A stretch of DNA of 43,997 nt, from assembly GCA_022616515.1 (NCBI GenBank), contig JAKEEQ010000213.1, positions 1-43,997 on the forward strand. The letters are read 5' to 3'. The number at the start of each line of letters is the position of its first letter. Positions within the stretch are counted from its first letter, which is position 1. Shown here in pieces: positions 15,869-23,684 of the stretch. The position numbers and the translations under genes were made by a program. The notes beneath the pieces were generated by a model. The model made no database searches, was not told where the DNA came from, and saw only the letters and a program-made list of their open reading frames with translations. The DNA comes from Chloroflexota bacterium. GTDB taxonomy: Bacteria; Chloroflexota; Anaerolineae; Aggregatilineales; J027.

Positions 15869-18112
15869 TTGATTCAACTTCCGCCCTATCCACTGGCAGT
15901 CCAGCGACGACGACAGGTCCTGCTGGTGGTGTTTATCGGACTGGCGGTGCTCTACATGCTGGTCACACCTGCCTGGGAAGCCTCCGATGAGCTGTGGCAT
16001 TGGGGTATGGTTGAGTATGTTGCCCAAGCAGGTGAACTCCCCGTTCAGCAACCCGGTATCGAGACGCCCTACCAGCAAGAAGGCAGCCAGCCACCCCTTT
16101 ATTATTTGCTGGTTGCCGCACTGGTATCCCCGCTTGAGCTTCACGAAGCCACCCCGGAAATCAACCCGCACGCCAAAACCGGCATTGGGCTGGCAACCGA
16201 TAACCAGAATTTGACCCTGCATGATACGCACGACTTTCCGTGGGAAGGAGCGGTGCTGGCAACAATGCTAGGCCGTCTATTCAGCATATTGCTGGCAAGT
16301 GGCACGGTCTGGTTGAGTTTTGCGGTGGCGATTCTCGTTGTGCCACAGCAGCCCAACACCGCCCTGCTGGCGATGGCCTTCACCGCCCTCAACCCCATGT
16401 TCATCTTCATCAGTGCCAGCGTCAATAACGATAATCTCGTGATACTGCTGGGAACGCTTCTGTTGGCAATGATCTTGAGCCTGTGGCGATATGGCTGGTC
16501 ATGGACGCGCATCGGCGGGATTGCGGTGATGTTGGGGCTGGCGGGATTGACCAAACTCAGCGGATTGACCTTTGCGCCGCTGGCGGGGCTGGTGATTCTA
16601 CTGGTGTACCGCCGCGAGAAGCGCCCATTCAATGACCTCATCATCGCGACAGGCATTTGTGCGGCAGGGGTTATCGCAATTGCGGGCTGGTGGTATCTGC
16701 GCAATGTTGACCTCTACAGCGACATCACCGGGTTAAATACGATGGTCGAGATTGCCGGACCACGCCCTGACGACTTCGGCCTGTCGGAATTATGGCAGGA
16801 GCGCGAGGGCTTCTTTTATGCCCATTGGGGCTGGTTTGGCGGGCTGACGATAGCCGCTCCCACGCCATATTTTCAGGTGATCGAGGTCTTGATTGTGGTC
16901 TGCCTGATTGGACTGGCAGGGTATATTTATCGCCGAAGTCAGGAATCGACCAGCACCTTAGTCCCTATCGTGTTCCTGCTGCTGCAATTTGCCATCATCT
17001 TTTTTGGCGTGGTGCGCTGGTCGCTGCAAACGCCCGCCAGTCAGGGGCGGTTGCTGTTTCCGGCAATCGCCGCCATCAGTGCGCTGCTGGCAATCGGCTG
17101 GTCGCAGGCAGCACAAATCCTACCTCGTGCTCAACTTTTTCAAGGTATTCCGGCGATTTATCTGGGATTAGCTGCCGTTATCCTGCCAATCACCGAGATC
17201 ATCCCGGCTTATCGCCCGCCGGAAACGGTCGAGGAGCTGCCCGCGAATATTTTGACCACCGATGCACAGTGGGGGCCAATCCAACTGCTGGCATATGATG
17301 TAGAATCAACACTGCTCCCAGAAAGTGGAGGCAGCATTGACGTTACGCTCTACTGGCGGCCCACCGCCCAAACCGGCACGCCACTCAGTTTTTTCTTGCA
17401 GGTTTTCGCACCGCGGGATGACCTCGATGGCGAGCCAATGGTCGTGGGCAAGCTGGATAGTTATCCGGGGCGTGGACTGCGCCGCACCAATCAATGGGAA
17501 CCGGGAGAAATTTACGCCGAGACGTATACTATTGAATTGGATGAAATAGCGGGTGATGCGGTTCCATTCCAGCCGCGTATTCGAGTCGGATGGCGGGATA
17601 ACGCGACCAACACCGACATCGCCGCGCAAACACTTGACGGGGGACCAATCGAGTCAGTTATCATCCGCGCTGGGACGGTCGCCGCGTTATGCGAAAATCC
17701 GCCGGACAATATAAACATCAACTGGAGCGATCTGGTCAGGCTGCGCGACTACACATTATCCGGGACAACGTTTGCGCCGGGGGAGGCCATCATCCTATCG
17801 GCATTGTGGCATGTCACCGGGACCACGCCGGATGATTATGCGGTGTTTGTGCAGCTTGTGCCAGCCGATGATCTGACAAATGTCGTCGCCAATGGGGATG
17901 CAGAGCCGCGCCGCTCGTGGTATCCTACCAGTTCATGGGTGGCGGATACATGTTTCGAAGATCGTTATACGATGCCGCTGCCCGAAGCGTTGAGTCCGGG
18001 TGAATATGCGATTTTAGTAGGCTATTATATTCCGGTGACAGGCCATCGCATCCCGGTCGCGTCCACCGATTTTTACCGTTTAGACGAGATGATTACCATT
18101 ACGAGCGATTGA
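15869..18112 (+). CDS. GT-C-type multi-pass membrane glycosyltransferase-like protein 2
   Basis: The start is TTG at 15869, with GGGAG 8 bases upstream; the next in-frame starts would remove the N-terminal helix. The 747-aa protein has first-loop acidic motif ASDELWHWGMVEYV (about 40-53), QEGSQPPLYYLLVAALVS, and an NDN motif in NPMFIFISASVNNDNLVIL that also appears as TND in paralogue 1. Membrane helices run to about residue 445. Two beta-rich C-terminal modules follow (VTLYWRPTAQTGTPLSFFLQ; ILSALWHVTGTTPDDYAVFV). This matches the architecture of the gene before it, so tandem duplication is likely. Probable envelope glycosyltransferase using a polyprenyl-linked sugar; substrate unknown. Confidence 0.8.
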   Translation: MIQLPPYPLAVQRRRQVLLVVFIGLAVLYMLVTPAWEASDELWHWGMVEYVAQAGELPVQQPGIETPYQQEGSQPPLYYLLVAALVSPLELHEATPEINPHAKTGIGLATDNQNLTLHDTHDFPWEGAVLATMLGRLFSILLASGTVWLSFAVAILVVPQQPNTALLAMAFTALNPMFIFISASVNNDNLVILLGTLLLAMILSLWRYGWSWTRIGGIAVMLGLAGLTKLSGLTFAPLAGLVILLVYRREKRPFNDLIIATGICAAGVIAIAGWWYLRNVDLYSDITGLNTMVEIAGPRPDDFGLSELWQEREGFFYAHWGWFGGLTIAAPTPYFQVIEVLIVVCLIGLAGYIYRRSQESTSTLVPIVFLLLQFAIIFFGVVRWSLQTPASQGRLLFPAIAAISALLAIGWSQAAQILPRAQLFQGIPAIYLGLAAVILPITEIIPAYRPPETVEELPANILTTDAQWGPIQLLAYDVESTLLPESGGSIDVTLYWRPTAQTGTPLSFFLQVFAPRDDLDGEPMVVGKLDSYPGRGLRRTNQWEPGEIYAETYTIELDEIAGDAVPFQPRIRVGWRDNATNTDIAAQTLDGGPIESVIIRAGTVAALCENPPDNININWSDLVRLRDYTLSGTTFAPGEAIILSALWHVTGTTPDDYAVFVQLVPADDLTNVVANGDAEPRRSWYPTSSWVADTCFEDRYTMPLPEALSPGEYAILVGYYIPVTGHRIPVASTDFYRLDEMITITSD

Positions 18113-18167
18113 TAGTTGTAAAAGGTTTTGACTGATGAGACGAAAATCACCTCCCATCCCCTCTAGC

Positions 18168-18188
18168 GGACACGGCAGTGCCGTGTCC
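18168..18188. repeat. single palindrome, type v
   Basis: GGACACGGCA and TGCCGTGTCC are separated by one base and followed by CTACG. This is the same unit as the right half of 18340-18406. Confidence 0.85.
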
Positions 18189-18195
18189 CTACGCG

Positions 18196-18287
18196 CGACA
18201 TCTCTCCATAAATGGGGAGAGAATGCGAGTCGCCACCCCCAAAGTTTCCCCCATGAATGGGGGAAATGTCCGAAGGACAAAGGGGGA
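18196..18287. repeat. two family B hairpins in tandem
   Basis: CTCTCCATAAATGGGGAG is followed about 30 bases later by TTTCCCCCATGAATGGGGGA and AATGTCCGAAGGACAAAGGG. The second unit carries the GTCC-GAA-GGAC side hairpin of the family. Confidence 0.8.
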
Positions 18288-18339
18288 AACAGGCGACTCC
18301 GTGCTGTGTTGACCATCTCCCCCGTTTGCGGTTGGCGGC

Positions 18340-18406
18340 GGATGCCCCGTTGGGCGTCCCTACGAACGATCCCGATTCACCGTAGGGACACGGCAGTGCC
18401 GTGTCC
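18340..18406. repeat. BIME-like element, palindrome types iii + v
   Basis: GGATGCCCCGTTGGGCGTCC (18340-18359) is followed by CTACG. GTAG then precedes the type v palindrome (18386-18406). It shows that half-elements recombine in different pairings. Confidence 0.9.
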
Positions 18407-18434
18407 GCCCGCCTTGCAACTATCGAGCAATTAA

Positions 18435-20573
18435 ATGTCCAGACCCCGTTTACTTATTTTCCTGCTGGCAGGCGTCCTGATTGCCGTGTTGACAGCCGCC
18501 TTCTGGGATTATACGCAGGATGATGTTTTTATTACGTATGTTTACAGCCGCAATCTGGTGGAGGGCGAAGGGTTTGTGTTCAATCCCGGTCAGCGGGTGC
18601 AGGGAACCACCACGCCGCTGCATACGCTGGTGATGGCGGGTGTTTATCTGGTGACGGATGATTTGTTACACGCCGGGAATCTGCTGAGTGCAGTGTTTTT
18701 GCTGGGCGCGATTGGCCTCATGCTCGACCTGACACGCCGCCACCTGTCCATCTACGCGGCGGGGGCATTTGCGCTGGTGATGGCGTCATCCCCGCTGGTG
18801 TATGTCAGCTTCGGTATGGAAACGCTCACCTACTGTTTCATACTGGCGCTGGCCTTCTGGTTATGGGCGCGGGAGCAGCGGTTGTGGGCGATGGTGGCGG
18901 TGGCGGCATTGACATGGGTGCGGGCGGATGGTGTGATGCTAGCGGGAACCTTCGGGCTGCTGGCGTTATGGACCCGGTTTGCCGCGCCGAAACAGTGGCC
19001 GTGGCGATTGGCGGCGCTATACGTGGCGGGAATCGCGCCGTGGTTCATGTTCGCCACGCTCTATTTTGGCAGCCCATTTCCGCAGACACTCGATGCCAAA
19101 CAGGAAATCCTGAACGGCATTCGATTCATCAACGACGGCCTCAACTGGTGGGAGATTTTCTACTTTGAAACCAACCCGCTGGCGGTGATTGCCTTTCCGC
19201 TGGTGGCGGCGGGAGTATGGGTTGTGTGGCAGCGACCGACACTCAGGCCGCTGGCGCTGTGGGCAGGATTATATACTGCCGGGTATACGGTGCTGAATGT
19301 GACGGCCTTCTGGTATTACACACCGCTGTTTATGGTGCTCGTCTTGTTAGCGGCGGCGGGCGGTGAATGGTTCGGGCGGGGTCTCATCAGTCTCAATGTG
19401 CCGCGCCACTATGTGCGAGCGGGTGGCGCGATATTGGCGCTGCTGGTCACCGGATTCGCCGTTGAGCGTGCTTTTGATTTTGCCGAACCGCCGGGCCGTA
19501 TCAACACCTACAAGGTCGCCGGGCAGTGGATTAACGCCAACACGCGGGCCGATGAGCAGTTGATGGTCGGAGATCTGGGCATCGTGGGCTATTATGCGCG
19601 ACGACATACGCTGGACACGCCGGGCCTCATCACGCCGCAGCTTGCCTATGTCAATCTCGATCCTTATGCGGTAGCCGCCTACAAACCTGATCTGGTCTTC
19701 ACCACGCAGTTTTTTAGCTGGAAACGCTTCATCGATCACGGCTGGTTTCGCTCCCTGTATCAACCCATCGCGGCCTTCAGCACCCCCGGCGATGATTTCA
19801 GCCCGATGCCGCTTTATCGCCGCCGCTTTCCGATTGATGCACCCGACAGCGTTGTACAGGGCATGTACCTCGGCGTGAGCTGCCGTCATGACCTGCACAC
19901 GGGCGATTCATTGCCCGAAATGACATCCGTCCGCCTGCTGGATGAACAGGGCGAGATTATCCGCCAGCAGGAGCAGCAGTTTTTATTTGACCAGTATCCG
20001 GTCAGGGTGGCGGAAGAGGATGAGCAGGTGATTGAGATGGCCGTGCTGTCAATGGATGTGATCCCCGGTGACTATAGTTGGGAGGGCTGCGACGATGATA
20101 TTCATCGGGTGACGGTTATCCCTATCGAGACGGCGGATGGGTATCATGACGCGGGCGGCCTGCAATGGGGTGATTTTGTCGCGTTGAATGGTGTGTATTT
20201 CCCCAATGGCGACATTGTGTGGTCAGGTGGGGAATTGGAATTCCTGCTGCACTGGCAAGCTCTGGAACAAACCGAAGAGAGCTTCAGCGTGTTTGTGCAT
20301 CTGGTGGATGAGAGCGGGGACATTGCCGCGCAGGATGATGGCTATCCGCGCCTGAATACGATTTACAGCAGCGATTGGACGCCCGACACGCCCATTTTCG
20401 ACATCCGGCGCATCGTCATCCCACCGAACACACCCGCTGGCACGTATCATTTGCGCATTGGCTGGTACGATTGGCGTTCCGGGGAGCGATTCCTGACGGG
20501 CGAGGACGCGGATTTGTATACCGTGTCTGTCGAGATTACGGTGCGCTGGCCCGGTGGGTCGGGATTGCCGTGA
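18435..20573 (+). CDS. GT-C-type multi-pass membrane protein 3 (ArnT/PMT-like)
   Basis: A 712-aa protein. The N-terminal helix is followed by the acidic loop YTQDDVFITYVYSRNLVEGE (about 27-46) and GFVFNPGQRVQGTTTPLHTL, a pattern typical of bacterial GT-C proteins of the PMT/ArnT type (DDxxIxxxYxxNLxxGxGxxFNxG). About 10 helices run to about 340. A soluble region with GDLGIVGYYARR and DTPGLI follows, then beta-rich C-terminal modules resembling those of the two preceding proteins (FVHLVDESGDIAAQDD, PAGTYHLRIGWYD). It is more distant from the first two than they are from each other. Likely envelope glycosyltransferase; acceptor unknown. Confidence 0.8.
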   Translation: MSRPRLLIFLLAGVLIAVLTAAFWDYTQDDVFITYVYSRNLVEGEGFVFNPGQRVQGTTTPLHTLVMAGVYLVTDDLLHAGNLLSAVFLLGAIGLMLDLTRRHLSIYAAGAFALVMASSPLVYVSFGMETLTYCFILALAFWLWAREQRLWAMVAVAALTWVRADGVMLAGTFGLLALWTRFAAPKQWPWRLAALYVAGIAPWFMFATLYFGSPFPQTLDAKQEILNGIRFINDGLNWWEIFYFETNPLAVIAFPLVAAGVWVVWQRPTLRPLALWAGLYTAGYTVLNVTAFWYYTPLFMVLVLLAAAGGEWFGRGLISLNVPRHYVRAGGAILALLVTGFAVERAFDFAEPPGRINTYKVAGQWINANTRADEQLMVGDLGIVGYYARRHTLDTPGLITPQLAYVNLDPYAVAAYKPDLVFTTQFFSWKRFIDHGWFRSLYQPIAAFSTPGDDFSPMPLYRRRFPIDAPDSVVQGMYLGVSCRHDLHTGDSLPEMTSVRLLDEQGEIIRQQEQQFLFDQYPVRVAEEDEQVIEMAVLSMDVIPGDYSWEGCDDDIHRVTVIPIETADGYHDAGGLQWGDFVALNGVYFPNGDIVWSGGELEFLLHWQALEQTEESFSVFVHLVDESGDIAAQDDGYPRLNTIYSSDWTPDTPIFDIRRIVIPPNTPAGTYHLRIGWYDWRSGERFLTGEDADLYTVSVEITVRWPGGSGLP

Positions 20574-20601
20574 AGCCATTTCAACACCCCGGATTTTAAT
20601 C

Positions 20602-20826
20602 CAATACTGTTAAGATAAGGATTTTTTGTTGATTTTAGAGGCCATTAAAAAACTTGATGGTGCTGTTTTTAACCCCACCCCAGCCCACCCCAAGCTTGGG
20701 GTGGGAGCTAAGAATACGCTTTTTAAAAGGTCTCCCCCATGTTTGGGGAGATGTCGCGCGAGCGACAGAGGGGGTTATTCTAAGCACTTAGCAAACGGCC
20801 TTTCAAGTGCTAACTTAACAGTATTG
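20602..20826. mobile_element. MITE-like element with 13-bp perfect terminal inverted repeats
   Basis: CAATACTGTTAAG at 20602-20614 is exactly the reverse complement of 20814-20826. With the next bases the match is 15 of 16. The 225-base interior has no gene and carries a CCCCACCCCAAGC/GCTTGGGGTGGG-like hairpin and a family B hairpin (20731-20774). No clear target duplication is seen. Confidence 0.6.
20731..20774. repeat. family B hairpin with variant side stem
   Basis: CTCCCCCATGTTTGGGGAG is followed by ATGTCGCGCGAGCGACAGAG: the side hairpin is GTCG-CGCGAG-CGAC instead of GTCC-GAA-GGAC, a compensated stem change. Confidence 0.8.
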
Positions 20827-20917
20827 GGATAAATCCCCCGGCTAAGCAAACCAAAGTGCACTGATGCAACTTGCCGAATTAATTGGGTAACGTTTCAATT
20901 GACTTCGCATTGACCGT

Positions 20918-22259
20918 GGCGGACACAGCAGTGTGTCACACGACGTCAGGTTAGGACGCAACGGGTGACCCAGAGTTAGCCCGTTTTGCCAAATTCAAAT
21001 TTAAGATGCGTTCAGGGGTAATTTCTTGGCTGAGGTGGCGTTTGAGAAGCTGCCCCTGTTCATTTTCAATCACCCATTCCTGGGTCAGTGGATCAAAGTG
21101 GATCGTCACGGCGTGTCCGGCATAGGGGCGTCCAACTGAATAGGCGGTGCTGAATAAACTGATGCGTCCGACTTGGTCGACCCGGCGTGTCCAGATAATC
21201 CGGCTGATAAACTCATAAACACGGTTGATCTGTCACAAGTCAGCTTCTTGGCTGTGGGAGTAGGGACGGGGGTTATGGTAGAGAGCGGGGTAGGCGTGGC
21301 GGCGGCTTTGATCGTCAAGAGCGGGATAGCGTTCACGCTGCATGTGGATTGCCCAATCGAGTTGGCTTTGCAAGGCCGGTGGCTGGGGGGCTTTATGCGC
21401 CTCAACCCAGTGGGCTAGAACGCCATGATCGCGCTCGACAATCCCATTATCTGTACTCACACGCGGACGATTGAGCAGCACTTTGACCCCCAGACCCACT
21501 AACCACAGGGCAAGCGCCGAGGGAATGTCACGCTGCGTTGCCCACGGGCTGCCATTATCGACGCGGATCGCCCTGGATAGACCCCATTGCTCAAACCAGG
21601 TTCGCAATTGTATTCTCACTTCAGGCCCCGTGATCTGGTTGGCGCGGGCGTGGGGAAAAAACTTTCCCATCGAGGACCGCCCCGCTGGCTTCATCACTCA
21701 CCAGTAACCAACTCACCTGCTCGCCAGTCGCCAATTGAATGGCTTCTGGGCTGTCCATCTCCCAAATATTATGGGGCGCTGTGCCGCGCCCCCGTCGGGC
21801 TTGTCCTTCCCCTTTGGGCTTTTTCGGTGGCAGACCCGCTCGCCGAAACCACCGTTGCAAGGTGCGCAAATGCGGCACTTTTTCGTCCACCCATTGGTCA
21901 CGGATAATTTGACGGATTAATGGCGCACCCCATGTTGGATGGTTGCGCTTCAGCCACAGGGCGGCTCGATATACGCGCGGGCTGGCTTTCACCCCACGTT
22001 GACCACAGGTTTCATAGTTCGGCTCAATACGGCCTTCCCTTCGATACAGACCCCACACCTTACGCACACTTTCATACGGCATTGATAAGTCCTCAGCAAT
22101 ACGCTTCAGACGCTCCCCTTGTTGACGACGTTCCACTATTTGACGGCGCATGGCAACCGGTATAGGTTTCGGCATCCGCTTTTTCTACCTTTTTCGGCTT
22201 TGCTTTGTGTCGTATTATAGTCCTAACTCTACGTCGTGCGACACACTGCCGTGTCCGCC
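20918..22259 (-). mobile_element. degenerate insertion sequence with 40-bp inverted ends
   Basis: The ends 20918-20957 and 22220-22259 are inverted repeats matching at 35 of 40 positions, starting GGCGGACACRGCAGTG. They enclose a single decayed DDE transposase gene on the minus strand, 1342 bases in all. The outermost about 15 bases equal the start of the type v intergenic palindrome. Confidence 0.8.
20951..22175 (-). pseudogene. broken rve-type DDE transposase
   Basis: Three in-order pieces lie on the minus strand. The first (22175-21621) has a helix-turn-helix N-terminus (RIAEDLSMPYESVRKVWGLY) and the first catalytic Asp in NIWEMDSPEAI. The second (to 21233) has VDNGSPW and NGIVERDHGVL, supplying the second Asp and the Glu. 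The third is a beta-rich tail (SLFSTAYSVGRPYAGHAV) ending in TAA inside the IS end. A one-base frame change lies at the A/T run 21652-21668, and an in-frame TGA at 21233-21235 separates pieces two and three. TGA is a normal stop elsewhere in the window, so this is decay. It resembles IS481/IS3-like integrases; the exact family is not determined. Confidence 0.85.
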
Positions 22260-22356
22260 TCCCAACCATGTTTTGGGGAGATGTCGTGGGTTTATTTTCC
22301 ATTTCACATGTTGCGTATCATAGACAATGCATAAAATATATCCACTAGAAAAACAT

Positions 22357-22391
22357 AAAAAAAGCGTGACCGGCAACTGCCAGCCACGCTT
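22357..22391 (-). terminator. Rho-independent terminator after the four-SH3 gene
   Basis: On the minus strand AAGCGTG pairs with CACGCTT around an inner TGGCA/TGCCG stem, and the stem runs into a stretch of seven T. It begins about 20 bases after the stop codon. Confidence 0.88.
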
Positions 22392-22412
22392 GTAGGGTCG
22401 TGCTGCCGAGCT

Positions 22413-23411
22413 TTATTCGACTACCGGCAAACTTTCGACATCCATCTCTGGTGCAGTGATGTCAACCGTTAGCGTATTGACCCAACCTTCAGCACCCAGC
22501 GCTTCTTCGCGGCTGCCGTCACCATCAGTATCGATGAAGATTGGACCGGGATAGCGGATCTTCAAGAACTCACCATCTTCGCTGCGACCAAGCACCAACA
22601 CACTGGCATCGAATGGCAGATAGTTGAGAATGGTCGCATCAGCCGCCGGGGCATCGTAGAAGTTCACGGGACCCGTACTGAAGACACCGCGAGCCACAGC
22701 GCGTGGTGAGATACTGAAGTTGATGACGAACGCCCAACCGGTCGATCCGTCGTCGCCACGAACGAAAGCAAAGCGACCACTATCATCATAGGCCAGAACC
22801 TGACCGGTTGCACCGTCTTCGAGGGTTCCTACCGCATCAGCAGTAATGCTCGGCTCGGCGCGAAGTGCTACCGCCGAATTGGTGCTTGCCGTGGCCGGTG
22901 AAGCTGCCAGATCAGTCAGTTCAGCATCGGCTTCGGACAGCTCAAGATCAGCCACAAAGGCGTAACCAACATGATCACCATCGAATACCAGCGCCCAGCG
23001 TCCATCAATCTCCAGAACACCCACAACGGACCCGCTTGGCAGGGTAGCCAGCACGTCAGATGTGATTTCGGGTTCGGCACGAATAGCAAAATCGGAAGTG
23101 GTATTGGCAACGCCCTTCAGGAATACATGGGCAGGACCAATTTCCAGAGCGGAAGCAATCACATAGCCCCCGTCCACACGAACGAAAAGACCTGCTTCTT
23201 CGTAAATATCTACTACCGCGCCACCGTCCAGACGACCGACAATTTCTGAATTAATATCGGGTTCAGCATAAATACCGGTGCCGTCTTCCTGAATGACTGT
23301 TCCCTGAGCAATCGGAATTTCACCGTCGCCCTGAGCAAGTATATTTCCCACTGGCAATGCAACAGCTAAAACCATTACAGCCAGCAAAACTAATTTGATC
23401 ATACGTTTCAT
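22413..23411 (-). CDS. secreted protein with four SH3b-type repeats
   Basis: A 332-aa protein with a signal peptide at 1-26 (probable cleavage ILA|QGD). Four SH3b-like repeats follow at about 38-93, 99-157, 171-231 and 242-316. Each has an aromatic or aliphatic residue followed by RAEP, YAEP or YDAP and a Gly-Trp or Gly-Tyr near its end. The fourth repeat contains an acidic loop, DTDGDGSREE, that looks like a calcium-binding loop. AAGGAG sits 11 bases before the ATG. It is a single-gene transcription unit: a strong promoter with an overlapping inverted repeat lies upstream and a terminator downstream. Predicted to work outside the membrane, perhaps binding wall polymers; ligand unknown. Confidence 0.85.
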   Translation of the reverse strand: MKRMIKLVLLAVMVLAVALPVGNILAQGDGEIPIAQGTVIQEDGTGIYAEPDINSEIVGRLDGGAVVDIYEEAGLFVRVDGGYVIASALEIGPAHVFLKGVANTTSDFAIRAEPEITSDVLATLPSGSVVGVLEIDGRWALVFDGDHVGYAFVADLELSEADAELTDLAASPATASTNSAVALRAEPSITADAVGTLEDGATGQVLAYDDSGRFAFVRGDDGSTGWAFVINFSISPRAVARGVFSTGPVNFYDAPAADATILNYLPFDASVLVLGRSEDGEFLKIRYPGPIFIDTDGDGSREEALGAEGWVNTLTVDITAPEMDVESLPVVE

Positions 23412-23459
23412 TGTGTGAAAAGCTCCTTGTTCAACGTAGACCCCTCATTAAACATGGGA

Positions 23460-23487
23460 GATAGCAGGGCGTATTATACCTGCTATC
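23460..23487. promoter_or_regulatory. candidate operator: 9-bp perfect inverted repeat over the -10 box
   Basis: GATAGCAGG (23460-23468) and CCTGCTATC (23479-23487) are separated by ten bases containing the -10 box. The arm length and placement suit a dimeric repressor. No regulator for it is seen nearby. Confidence 0.5.
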
Positions 23488-23502
23488 CATTTGGAATACC
23501 AA
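23473..23502 (-). promoter_or_regulatory. sigma70-type promoter of the four-SH3 gene
   Basis: On the minus strand, TTGGTA (23497-23502), an 18-base spacer and a perfect TATAAT (23473-23478) lie about 60 bases upstream of the start codon. Confidence 0.7.
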
Positions 23503-23588
23503 CAAATTGTCCAGCGGGTTTAAAAGAAACTCATTCTGGCTTATAATAGAACATATGTTTTGAGGTTTGGAGACAGTTGTATACTTCA

Positions 23589-23654
23589 GGACGCCCCGTT
23601 GGGTGTCCCTACAAGAGATATAGAGTTTTTGTGGGGACATCCAACAGCACGTCC
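23589..23654. repeat. BIME-like element, degenerate types iii + iv
   Basis: GGACGCCCCGTTGGGTGTCC (23589-23608) is followed by CTAC. GGACATCCAACAGCACGTCC lies at 23635-23654. Both stems carry uncompensated changes. It ends 18 bases before the nurA ribosome site. Confidence 0.8.
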
Positions 23655-23684
23655 GGCATCCTCTCAAATAGCGAGGAGCAAATA

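Larger units (their letters stand above)
18113..18434. other. 322-base repeat-packed gap between GT-C genes
   Basis: Almost the whole gap is made of repeats: a type v palindrome (18168-18188), two family B hairpins (18196-18287), a family C hairpin (18316-18341) and a BIME pair (18340-18406). GAGTCGCC (18226) and GGCGACTC (18292) form a further outer inverted repeat. Confidence 0.75.

Noticed and set aside
18166-18412. Possible CRISPR array from closely spaced repeats
   Set aside because: The units are different palindromes with irregular spacing and no constant repeat/spacer pattern; no cas genes.
21233-21235. TGA read-through (recoding) in the transposase
   Set aside because: TGA ends several healthy genes here, a second frame lesion is present, and no recoding signal was seen; decay is simpler.
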